From Smittium culicis (lineage: Eukaryota > Kickxellomycota > Harpellomycetes > Harpellales > Legeriomycetaceae): a stretch of 19,346 nt of DNA. A program made the position numbers and the translations under genes. Numbering within the stretch: the stretch's first letter is position 1; every line of letters starts with the position of its first letter. The stretch is taken from the NCBI GenBank assembly GCA_001970855.1, contig LSSN01000950.1, positions 1,540 to 20,885 on the forward strand. The letters run 5' to 3'. Under the pieces are notes generated by a model. That model made no database searches. It was not told where the DNA came from and was given only the letters and a program-made list of their open reading frames with translations. Of this stretch, positions 9,166 to 18,784 are shown piece by piece.

Positions 9166-10167
9166 TTAAAACTTACAAAGATCGTATCTACATGTCGGGC
9201 AAAAAGTAGATCTTTTTGTGAGCCATAGATCAAGGCATTTATGGTGGAAAATATGTTTACATGGTATGTCTCTAACCTTATCCGACATCTGTATATAGTC
9301 AAGGCATACTAGACAGATAAAATTTTCATTTGATTCGATCGATATTATTGAATTATTCCTAGAGGGTTCTGAAAAAAAATTTTTTTTATGAACAGGGGAT
9401 GGGGTTTTTGGCAAGTTGGAGATGAAGCTTATGTCAGAAAAAGAATTTTTTGTATCCAGTTTGCGAGTTATAGTGGAGGGCAGATCTATTAAACTGGATG
9501 TATTTTTTTTTAATAAAGAATGTGGATATTGATTCAATGAAATTGGTTGTACTGAAATTTCAGATACTTTTTTCTTTTCTACACAATTTTCGCTAATCGA
9601 TATATATTTTTTTATTTCTAATTTTTTCTCACACAATTGCTTATCAATATCAATTCTACATTCTTTCATAGACGTGTTTTTTTCATGGATAAGTTCTGAT
9701 ATCGAGCCATTTATACATAAGCCCTTTAAATTACACGAATCTTTCTTCCTTTCTGGAAATTTCGACACGTTTATCGATACAAAGCCGAGATTTCCATCAA
9801 TACTGCTCTTATCAATTCTTTCAGAAATTGAAGTCGAATCTTTAGGCTGCATCACGTTTGTCTCTATATTTGCATTTATACATATTTTTTCTTTTCCTAT
9901 ATCATTTAATTTTTTGAGATCAGTATCCAAAACCAAGCATTCTTTCTGTGAACGTCTATAGCTTACAATATCGCTTAGCCTGAGTAACTGATATTTACTA
10001 AGCTCTTTCTTATTCAAATTCTTCTTTTTATACTCGTGGTCATACCTTGACTCAAAGCTCGTACCTCTTATTCGCGAATATATGTCGAAATGCGCAAACA
10101 TGATATATACCAAAATTAAGTGGAATACTACCAGGATTATTACTATAAACATAACCGTGTTAGGCAT
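9166..10167 (-). CDS. Single-pass membrane RING-H2 protein, paralogue 2 (probable E3 ubiquitin ligase)
   Basis: The protein has 333 residues, almost the same length as paralogue 1. A membrane anchor (VMFIVIILVVFHLILVYIMF) lies at 5-24. A degenerate GLD-like motif, NLNKKELSKYQLLRL, lies at 50-64, with the usual Pro replaced by Gln. A Ser/Lys-rich spacer includes GFVSINV (compare EFVSIN in paralogue 1), and NLPKTPSPVHKK lies at 251-262. The C3H2C3 RING-H2 at 285-326 (CLVC...CKHIFHHKC...CPTC) is followed by a short YDLCKF tail. The RING nucleotide sequence is clearly homologous to that of paralogue 1 while the spacers are very different. Two bases before the ATG is a good acceptor (GGATTTAG, AG at 10170-10171), so an upstream coding exon is possible. 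If so, the true protein is longer. Confidence 0.9.
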   Translation of the reverse strand: MPNTVMFIVIILVVFHLILVYIMFAHFDIYSRIRGTSFESRYDHEYKKKNLNKKELSKYQLLRLSDIVSYRRSQKECLVLDTDLKKLNDIGKEKICINANIETNVMQPKDSTSISERIDKSSIDGNLGFVSINVSKFPERKKDSCNLKGLCINGSISELIHEKNTSMKECRIDIDKQLCEKKLEIKKYISISENCVEKKKVSEISVQPISLNQYPHSLLKKNTSSLIDLPSTITRKLDTKNSFSDISFISNLPKTPSPVHKKNFFSEPSRNNSIISIESNENFICLVCLDYIQMSDKVRDIPCKHIFHHKCLDLWLTKRSTFCPTCRYDLCKF

Positions 10168-10843
10168 TGCTAAATCCAGGATGGCTATTTTTCTTTGCTT
10201 TTAAAAAATTGGCTATGCTGATATTCAGTTTTTATTAGTGAAAACTATTTCAAAATATTGATTTGGGATATAATTTTTAATTATTGTTACTTTCTATTTC
10301 ATATATGTAAATTTGTATATCGAATTCTGACGTCTTAACTTCGTATAACTTCTTTTTACCTATTATTTATTGGGCCTTTTTTTAGTTTTGGAAATTTTGA
10401 GATTATGTTAAAATATTTTTTCGATTCTGTTATTTCTTATAGTTTTACGAATGTATATTATCAAAACTATGTCAGGTAATCTAAAAAATAAAAATTCTAG
10501 TTCAAAGATTCAAAATTCAAAAAAAATTTATACGAATATATCAAGAGTAAAAATTTTTACTAACGATTTGATATAAAAGTAAGATTAGTTTGGTTTAATT
10601 TACTAGCTAAATATAAGCGTTTGGGGCGAGAGGGAATTGAATAATTTTTGAAAATAAGGATAGTAATACAATTGAAATTTTATAATTAATGAATGATAGA
10701 AAATAAAGTTTAATGAATAATAATTCTGGAAAGGTATATTTTCTTTATGATAACCCGGTAAGCGCGATAGTCATATTAAATAGAAACTTATTAATGCTTT
10801 ATTATTTCCTTTTTTCTTCCAAAAAAAATCAAAAAAAAAAAAA

Positions 10844-10860
10844 GTAAAAGTAAAAGTAAA
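10844..10860 (+). repeat. GTAAAA microsatellite
   Basis: Three tandem copies of GTAAAA follow a 13-base A run. It is simple sequence typical of slippage. Confidence 0.7.
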
Positions 10861-12449
10861 CAGGTAATAGTCAAAAGAAAAGAAAAAGGTATATCAGTAG
10901 TTTGAATCTTTAACCTCGACTAACTAAACAAAAATTACAATTATTTTTCTCTAAGCTGTAAATCTAAAAAATTATTGTCGAGATTACTTTTAAAAGGTAT
11001 AAGGCTATTGGAGAGGGGCTGCGGTAGTGATGCTAGGGTGATGTGTGTACATATTACAAACAGGGGCATCATAAAAATGATAAACATTGTAGGTTAGCTT
11101 TATTTTTTTGTATTTAAATAAAAAAAGACTTTTAATCCAAGTCAAATTTTAAAGATAATTTGTATAGAGCTAAATAAGTAAAATCAATAATTCAATCTAA
11201 ATAAATTTTGGTTAATTTTAAAATTTGCTATAATAAAAACTGGTCACGCTTTATTTACTACAATATTATTTTGAGCCATAAAAATATATTAGAAAAAAAA
11301 CTTCAATGATTAAATACCTGAAATGATTCATTAAAATTTCTCGGAAGATAAGAAAGGAAGTTCTAGATGAACATAAGTCCCAAATATATGGACGATATTT
11401 ATTAATTTAGTGCAAAAAACAGTTTTTGATAACTGAATGTAAAAAAATTGAAATAGAGTTAGCATCTTGAATGATGAGTAATAGGATGTTATCCTACCTA
11501 ATAAACATCAAAAATGAATATAATTATGCTAAATCGACGCGAAAAAGGCTTTTCTTGCGTGTTTTTTTATGTAAAATTTTTACATTTCTGGCCTAGTCAT
11601 GACACGTGTGTGTTTTTTTGGTAGGGAGTAAATATATTATTTTGTTTTTCGACGGAAAGTTTAGATTAGTTGTCTCCCGGTTATTTTATATTTGATTTAC
11701 AGTTATCACGAGTATTGTTTAAGAGAGCATGTGTATAATTTTACTTTTTGATTAAATATAAAGTATAAATGTAACAGTAAACCAAAAAATAACTTGTGTC
11801 CGCGCTTACCCGAAAATAATTTAATTATAGTTAGCTTGACCGGTTTTTTTTTTAATTAAGAGGTCGTGTGATACGTTATGGACGTTTTAATAATATTCGA
11901 GATTTTCAGTAGACACACGGGTTATTTATAGTATTATCATTTTTAGTTTATTAAGAATAGTCAGTATATGGAAATTACTATTGCACTGTTTTTTATTTAT
12001 TATTTTTTATGTTTATTATCGTAAAACGGGTGTGTAAGAAAGGTAAACATATGGAATGGTTATAAAACAATGAATAACTATACAACTATACTAAATATCG
12101 TAACGCCTTTTGAATAGAGAAGAATAAATTGTTATATTTAGAGATTACAACATATTCATAGGTCTATATAGGATCCGATTTTGTTTGCGAATGATGTAAA
12201 AAAAAGCAAGAAAAAAAATATAAAATGACTATAATACTTTTTTATTTTGTATCAGTAGGCATAAACGAGCTATGCTAATTTACAGCCATATGAATTGACC
12301 CAATAAAGACATAATATGTAAAAAAAAAATGCGAAGGAGTATAGTTATATACAAATTAATATTAGAAAGACGCGAGAAATGCCAAATTAAAGGTTAAGGG
12401 AAAGGGTTTAAAATAAATAAAAATAGAATTTGCCCAGTTTTTTTAATCG

Positions 12450-12465
12450 TTTTTTTTTTTTTTTT
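12450..12465. repeat. Poly-T tract (16 nt)
   Basis: A homopolymer run lies just beyond the stop codon of RING paralogue 3. On the minus strand it is a poly-A tract about 34 nt after the stop. It could be an A-rich downstream element or the trace of a retroposed tail; simple slippage is the default reading. Confidence 0.5.
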
Positions 12466-12498
12466 GGAGAAAGTTGGAGGTGTTTCGATCAAATTAAG

Positions 12499-13395
12499 TT
12501 AGGCAGACAAGTCGAACCTACAAGCAGGGCAAAAGACGGAGCGTGTGGTTAGCCATTGATCTAGACAGTTAGAATGGAATAAATGTGAACAAGGGATGTT
12601 TCTAACATCTTGGTTAGAGCAAATTTCTTCAAAGCAGATCAAACACTCAAAATCAGAATAAGAAATGTTAGATTTAGTATCTAATGAATTTGAAATTTCT
12701 AGCTGAAGGTTAGACTCGACTTTTTTTAATTGTTGGGGTGAATTGATTTTTAGTGAGGACTCGAAATCTAGATTCCTAGTATGCACTTGTTTTAGGAGAA
12801 AGTTTTCCAAAGAAGCTTCATTTTTCTGTGAACCAAATATAGACATATACTGGCATAGATTTAAAAGAGGATATCTTGAAAGTTGCTCATCAGTAAGTCC
12901 AGGTCGTTTTTTAGGTTTAGCCGGGAGATTCATACTTTGACTAAGAGAGCTGATTTCATTCTTTTTCAAATAATACTTGTATAAAACAAATATCATAACA
13001 AATGCAACTAAAAAATAAACAATAAAATTAGAAAAAGAAAAAAAATTCCTATTAGAACTCGGATAATAAAAAATACCATAATATAATATGGATGTATTAC
13101 AAGTAATTAGGAGTGTGTGTATGAAAGGTTTAATGTAATTAGAATTGAAATCTAATTTTATACGATGAAAGTGGAAATATCAAATAATGTTTTTGTGGTG
13201 AAGATTTAAACTTTGATTTGGATTTTGAGATTAAAATATTTTTTCATAGTTTTCATATTAACACTTACCGAAATAGGCATTTGGGATGGTCGGAGAACTA
13301 TCGAGAGAAGATTGAGGTTCTGTAGCCTGACTATTGAATAGCGTGTTATAAAAAACAACAAATCTTAATAAAGTTTGACGTGAAAAGCCAAGGAA
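12499..13395 (-). CDS. Single-pass membrane RING-H2 protein, paralogue 3, two exons, start uncertain
   Basis: Exon 2 is 13007-12499. It encodes VAFVMIFVLYKYYL, the GLD-like motif GLTDEQLSRYPLLNL, a short spacer, INSPQQLKK, and a RING-H2 (CLIC...CSHLFHSNC...CPAC) ending RFDLSA. Exon 1 ends at 13269 with a perfect donor (G|GTAAGT). Splicing to the acceptor TTTTTTAG (AG at 13009-13008) removes 261 nt and keeps phase, giving ...SSPTIPNAYF|VAFVMIF, which completes the membrane helix. Starting at the exon 2 Met (12996) would truncate that helix. Exon 1 is open from about 13450 (hydrophobic, then NSQATEPQSSLDSS) but has no in-frame ATG. An ATG at 13406-13404 is one base out of frame; a one-base excess in the A6 run at about 13348-13353 would explain it, or there is another upstream exon. 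The start given here is therefore approximate. The spacer is much shorter than in paralogues 1 and 2. Confidence 0.75.
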
Positions 13396-13431
13396 ACGAA
13401 AACATGTCAAAAGTAAAAAAAATATTAGAGA

Positions 13432-13873
13432 ATGTTTATAAATAAATCAACTAACGCGTATGTGCTGGCAAACGATAGATTTAAGAATAGAATAATGCTA
13501 GATGGTTTTGAAGAAAACATTTTTGGGGTTTTAAAAGAGTGTAAGGAGAATATTTTATTAAATGAGCGTTTTAGTAGCTATAAAAAGTAATACCTATGCT
13601 TATATACAATCCCATTGTCTACATTTTTTTTCAAGCTTTTTTAAACTAATTTGGACAATAGTTATAAAAAAGCATCTGGACAGTTTTTGGCTTGTAAAAA
13701 TGACTTCAATTTCTATATCCTGGACATATAATTATTGTAGATTCCTTGCGATTCTGATTTCCCATAAAACCATTAAAAAAAGTAACTGTATAAAAAATAT
13801 CAATGATTATTGGCTAATAAAATGGTCACAAATGGAAAATCTAAAAAGATCCGACCAATTACTGACCTGCTGA
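13432..13873 (+). pseudogene. Unidentified coding-like region, two overlapping frames (possible broken gene)
   Basis: A 52-codon ORF from 13432 to 13590 starts MFINKSTNAYVLANDRF and includes LDGFEENIFGVLKECKENI, which has strongly protein-like composition. It ends ...RFSSYKK inside an A5 run. A second frame (13562-13873, 103 codons) overlaps it and carries on as SNTYAYIQSH..., so a single indel in that run would join them, or GTAATACC could be a splice donor. The downstream part becomes hydrophobic and basic. The region continues to about 14230 with coding-like stretches broken by stops on both strands. It is divergent from RING paralogue 3 and only tens of bases from its exon 1. I recognise no domain. 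Options are a young or decayed gene, a transposon remnant, or a spliced gene whose exons I could not assemble. Confidence 0.3.
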
Positions 13874-15506
13874 ATAATATGGAGGACACCTCAAAGAATC
13901 GAAGCTTTATAAACACAATAAACTTTTTGAATACAATTCTTCGATATAACCATTGGACAAAACCGCTAATCCATTAGTCAGTTTTTCTAATGGCGTTATC
14001 AACAGATTCTAGAACTAAAGAGAGCTAAATAAAACTTCCTTTTCCCACAATTATGTTTCGTAATATGTTATGCCCTTGGTGCTAGTAATAAAAATTTCGT
14101 TTACTAATTCTAAATTTTGTTACTATTAGTTGATACTACCTATTGGCTCAACTGTGATTTCAAATATAAAATTATCAGTTAAAATAATACAGAGGAATTG
14201 CTACAGACTTAGTAGATAATGCTTAAATCAATAAGAAACCTCTGATATTGATATGTTTTGTTTAAATTGTGTAAAAATCGTTAGGCTTAAAACAGCTGTG
14301 GTTATTGGTATTCTTTTTGATCATTCTTTTGGAAATTTCTTTCTATTAACTAAAGCTTCAAACTAGATAATCTTAATATCACAAATTTTCTATTCAGATT
14401 CTAAATACTAATTTAAAAAATAATCGACTATTCATACATCACATATAATTATACATGTGGGAGAATATTTATAGGAGCGGAGCTTTTCCTACTAAGTTTT
14501 TCCTACTTTGCAGCATCGCTTTTATTTTTAATTCTTATAAAAATATACTATAATTTTGTACATTATCAATAAATTTTCCTTTTAAAAAAAAAAATTATAA
14601 AAACATATTTCAAATAGTTTTTCTGATACAACCAATAACTTTGCCCAAGTTAAATAAATAAACATAATTTTTAAGAAAAAAAAGTTTCGCTTCCCCAAAT
14701 AATATCATAGTTATAATATTTTATGCTATTTTAAAGATCAAAATGTCAATTTATGACATACTTCAACCCGAATAGCGCTGTACAAATCTATTTAAGGACT
14801 TGTCATATAAAATTAAAATTAAAATGTAAATCTTATTTATAAATCCTATATAAAAAAGCTAAAATACCTAACATTAAAAAAACTCGCATACCTGACTGCG
14901 TTGAGGCAAATTAATAATAAATTTTCTCATAAGGTATCTAAAATTATGATAAAATATTTATACTATAACCTAAGGTATAACATCACATAAACTACTTTTT
15001 TCACCCATTTCCTATTCTCACTGGCTCAACCTAAGTTTTTAACTTTTAATAATCCATACCCATAAATCTAAAACTCAACATGTTCTTATATTGAAATCAA
15101 TTTTATCAGTGAAAAATCATTGACCCGCAATCAACATATTTTTTATTAAAAAATACAAGAATATTAAAAATAATATCACAAACATTTCCAGCTCTAATTT
15201 CACGCCTGAATTATTTAAATAATATATTTTTTGAAAATTTTGTGTCATCAACTTATATTCCACATAAAGAGTGGTTATTTCTTGTAATATATCAAGTCTT
15301 TCTTGTTTTTAGCTGAATCTAAAAAAGAGAAAATAAAACCAAAAATAAATAATCACAAGTATATACAAAAGGTTAGAAATTTTTTCAAGAGGTCGCTCCC
15401 AGACCCACCATGAAATTGGTAAAATATACGTATACTATAAAAGTTTTTGAAAAACAATTTGTTCTTATTTCTTGGCTAACCAAATATAAAATTATTTCCA
15501 CTTTAA

Positions 15507-15540
15507 CCGGTGATCGGCAACCTTTTTTCGATTGCAACAT
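15507..15540 (+). mobile_element. Possible hAT-type transposon terminus
   Basis: The stretch around GGTGATCGGCAACCTTTTTT resembles the terminal inverted repeats of hAT DNA transposons (general form CAGNGGTNGGCAACC). I found no inverted partner or transposase in the window, so at best it is a solo relic end. The match is from memory and short. Confidence 0.2.
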
Positions 15541-15848
15541 ACTTAATTATTGAAACTTTTTTCGTGGTACATTTATATAGTAAAAAAAAATTATCTATGG
15601 TGAACCTAACTAATGAAACTACGAATTTTTTATACTAATTATTAAATTTCTTGTCAAACCTGATGTTTTTCGTTGCATGCTAGTAATCTGTATCATAGAT
15701 TTCTGATTTCCGCAATAAATGAACTTAATTAAAGACTACTTATTTATTTGCTAGCATTAAATAAGTAAATTTAACAGAAAAGTGACAATTTACCAATAAT
15801 TTAATACTTTTTTTTATATCCTCTTTAATTATAATAAAAAATAATTTT

Positions 15849-15906
15849 TGATTTTGGCCCTCATTTTTTTTTTTTTTTTTGATAGAAAATTTTTATTTTG
15901 ACCCTC
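15849..15906 (+). repeat. Imperfect direct repeat around a 17-nt T run
   Basis: GATTTTGGCCCTC (from 15850) and TATTTTGACCCTC (15894-15906) flank a T run at 15864-15880. The G/C-containing core CCCTC stands out in this AT-rich region. It could be a local duplication or a small repeat unit. Confidence 0.5.
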
Positions 15907-18597
15907 TTCTGCTTTAATTTCCCACCGAAATCATGTTACACGATAATTAAGTTAATCATATGTTTTTTTGGTATATGGAAAATTTGAATTATACAATGCT
16001 AAAAATCAACTGAACATTTTTTTAAAGTATCACATGCGCTACTGAGACTTTTTTTTTTCTCTAAAAATATGTGTAATATTGAGAATGTTTAAATTTCCAT
16101 TTAATAATTTAGGCCAACGAATAACTCTTTAAGGGTTTATCTTCTGTTAAGTAAAAATTAGGTGACAGTTAAAAACGCTCAAAAAATTTATCAACACGGT
16201 ATGCTCAAATTATTCGCAGCAATAGCGTGGCATTTTATCAAGAACTTATAATTTATTTTGTGCTCCCAGTTTAGATTAATATATATATTCTATTTTATGA
16301 TCATAGTAGATATATTTAATTTACTGAAAACCAGTCAATATCGATTTTTTTATTTAAGATTATAGTTAGCTCCTCTTGATTTTTTCGCATGAATTTCAAA
16401 TTCATTCATCTTTTATTAACTACACAGCTAATGCCGTCATGATAAAGGTAAATTTCAATTTTCAATATTATGATAGATTTTTCAAAATTAGTATAAATAG
16501 TTTAATATATAATAGCTTAAATTCAAGCAATAATAATTCAGATTATTAGTATGAGGAATTTTTAATCACTTGTCTATATTCTTATTGGTAAATGATTAAT
16601 AAAATTCGAGTAGTATCCAATTTCCAAAGTATAAATTAGTATGTTGGTGTATTAGACAAGTTGTAATAAAACCATAAACGAACTAAGATCTCATTAGATA
16701 TACTAAAAAAGTTTTATCTAAATTGCATTAATATAGGAGATACTAGAAATTCTTATTTTTACTACCCTGTTGATCATTTAATATCTCAAAGAAATTATAA
16801 TTGCTTAAAAATGTGTATTATTTAGTGATTAGCGTCCTTTGAATATAAAATACTATAATTATATATTTTTGTAAATATATTTCGGTGAATTCCGAGTTCC
16901 CCGCCTAGTTTTATTTATTTATTATCCCCTAGGGATTTTTTCGGGTTCAATTAATAAGATGTGAAACGAATAAAATTTTTATAACCTTTATTGTTTATTT
17001 TATTTATTTAAAAATTATGATTTTCATCCCCATATTCTTTTTATAAAAAATCGTCTCAATTTATGTAGAATAGAAAATTTGTAATAATAAGAATTCTAAA
17101 AAAATTTTGCTAATTTTATAAAGGTTATTATAGTGCAATACTATATGTATAATAATTTATATGGGTGTATAAAAAAATAAGATAAAGTATCTAATAATAT
17201 AGCATAGTAAGATATATTAATAATGTAGATATCTGGTTGAGATCAGATCGCAAAAATTTCCTTTGTGAAAAAAGTTTCATTGAAATTACCTTTACATAAA
17301 AAAAATTTAAATTGGAAATTCTTTGTATTTTTTTTCTCAATCGGCGTAATTTATAATTAATCAGAAACATTTCTTTCGTCACATTTTCCTACGACATATA
17401 TTCACATAATATATGGATAAATACAATTTTTTAATTGCGTTAATAATTTGATTAATTTAGTGTGTATTGTAAGTTTCTTTAATCTCCGTCTTATAAAAAC
17501 TTTTGTTTCTTGGAAATTTTTCTACAGTTTATCGATTCTAAAATGGAAATAGACTCTATAGAATAATTATTATTTTTTAGTTGTAGATAAAAAATCGTAA
17601 TAAAACTCTATCATTTTATAGCTATAAACTTATAAGCTAAATTCAGGGGCTTTTATTCTAAAGATGCGTGATTTTAATCATAATTTTTTATGACTGAATG
17701 GATTTGGTTTTATATTGATATTAAATCTCAGTATAATAGAAATATATCCATGTGTTTATTGCTAATATCGTTATTATTTATAATCATTCATCAAGTTTAT
17801 ATATGAATAGTTTCTAATAAGAAGAATTCTATAATATTTTTCTAGCTGCAGTAAAATCTTATATAGTGTCTAGAAAAATGAATAAGGGTATTAAAAGAAA
17901 AATAATTTGGTTTAATATAAAAGTCGCGTACAAGTTTTATACAAGGTATAATATTATTTTTAACCTTTAATAATAAAAAGAGTTACTAAAAAATCTAATA
18001 AAGTTATAAATTATGCAAGCAAACTAAATTTCTCGATCATTATAAATTCTCTACAAAAAAATATTATGTTTTAAGTCATCTTTTAATTTTTTTATTGTAA
18101 TCGCTAATTATTATTTTATCATATAACCAATTTAATTACACAGTGGCTATAATTTTTTAGTATAAAATCCCATTCAATCTGTTTTTTTTTTTCATAATAG
18201 TAATAATTTATATAGAAATATGAAATAATATTAGTAATTTCTCTAAGATCGTTTATTCTGATTAGCTTTAAATCATTTTATATTATTCAATTAGAAAAGC
18301 TAAATTAATTTGAGTTCAAGTATTAAACAACGATAATAACTGTAGTATCCTTCAATTTATTTAACCCGAAACTTTATTGATTTATAAAATAAAACCAAAA
18401 ATATAATGATAAAATATAATTAAAAAAATTCACTTTATATATGTTTTATAATAATTATTTTTTGTATTTAAATATATTGAAAATTTTTATTATCCAAATT
18501 ATATTGAAGAGGACTTTTATTTGGTCAATATATGGATATATATTAGTTAATACTTTACTAATAAACGAGCTGTATCAAATACTCGATGTTTGTTTAG

Positions 18598-18784
18598 CCC
18601 TTTCCCGTCCAACACTCTAAAAAATCGAATTCATTGATACTTTTATGATTTATAACCAAATTTATTTTTATTTGTTAATATACTATAAATCAAATATTCT
18701 TACGGCCCTAGAATTAAAGAATTTTAACTTAGAATTGTTGGCTATATCAGGTGGGTCAAAAATAGTCTACCGCCCGCGAAAGGG
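18598..18784. mobile_element. Possible piggyBac-like MITE relic (187 bp)
   Basis: The left end begins CCCTTTCCCGTCC at 18598. The right end, read on the minus strand from 18784, begins CCCTTTCGCGGGC. The ends are inverted and share CCCTTTC-CG. piggyBac elements typically start CCCTTTG-like and insert at TTAA; the flanks here (TTTAG on the left, TTGAA on the right) are TTAA-like but imperfect. The interior has no coding capacity. The call rests on end similarity and orientation only. Confidence 0.35.

Larger units (their letters stand above)
10168..12498. other. Gene-poor AT-rich spacer between RING paralogues 2 and 3
   Basis: About 2.3 kb with no supportable gene. It includes an (AAAAGT)n-type microsatellite, long A and T runs, a slightly GC-richer patch at about 11005-11075 without recognisable tRNA or coding features, and a 41-codon ORF at 11471-11596 that I treat as chance. 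Promoter elements of paralogue 2 and the 3' UTR of paralogue 3 presumably lie here but cannot be located. Confidence 0.45.

Noticed and set aside
9674..9961. 95-codon + strand frame
   Set aside because: Antisense to the RING paralogue 2 spacer, which has strong paralogue support on the other strand.
10995..11075. GC-richer patch considered as a tRNA or small RNA gene
   Set aside because: No box A/box B spacing, no cloverleaf pairing and no GTTCGA-type motif found.
11471..11596. 41-codon ORF starting MMSNRMLSYL
   Set aside because: Short, basic and hydrophobic, with no supporting signal; expected by chance in a 2.3-kb spacer.
12743..12940. 65-codon + strand frame
   Set aside because: Antisense to RING paralogue 3 exon 2.
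14453..14560. Short ORF (MWENIYRSGAF...) with a hydrophobic stretch and a doubled TTTTCCTACT
   Set aside because: Only about 32 codons; the repeat is 10 nt and local; no further evidence.
15864..15880. 17-nt T run considered as a Pol III terminator or retroposon tail
   Set aside because: No Pol III promoter boxes or retroposed body adjacent; long T runs are frequent in this sequence.
17191..17382. 63-codon minus-strand ORF
   Set aside because: Lys/Leu/Ile-rich low-information sequence in AT-rich DNA with no motif, neighbours or splice support; likely chance.
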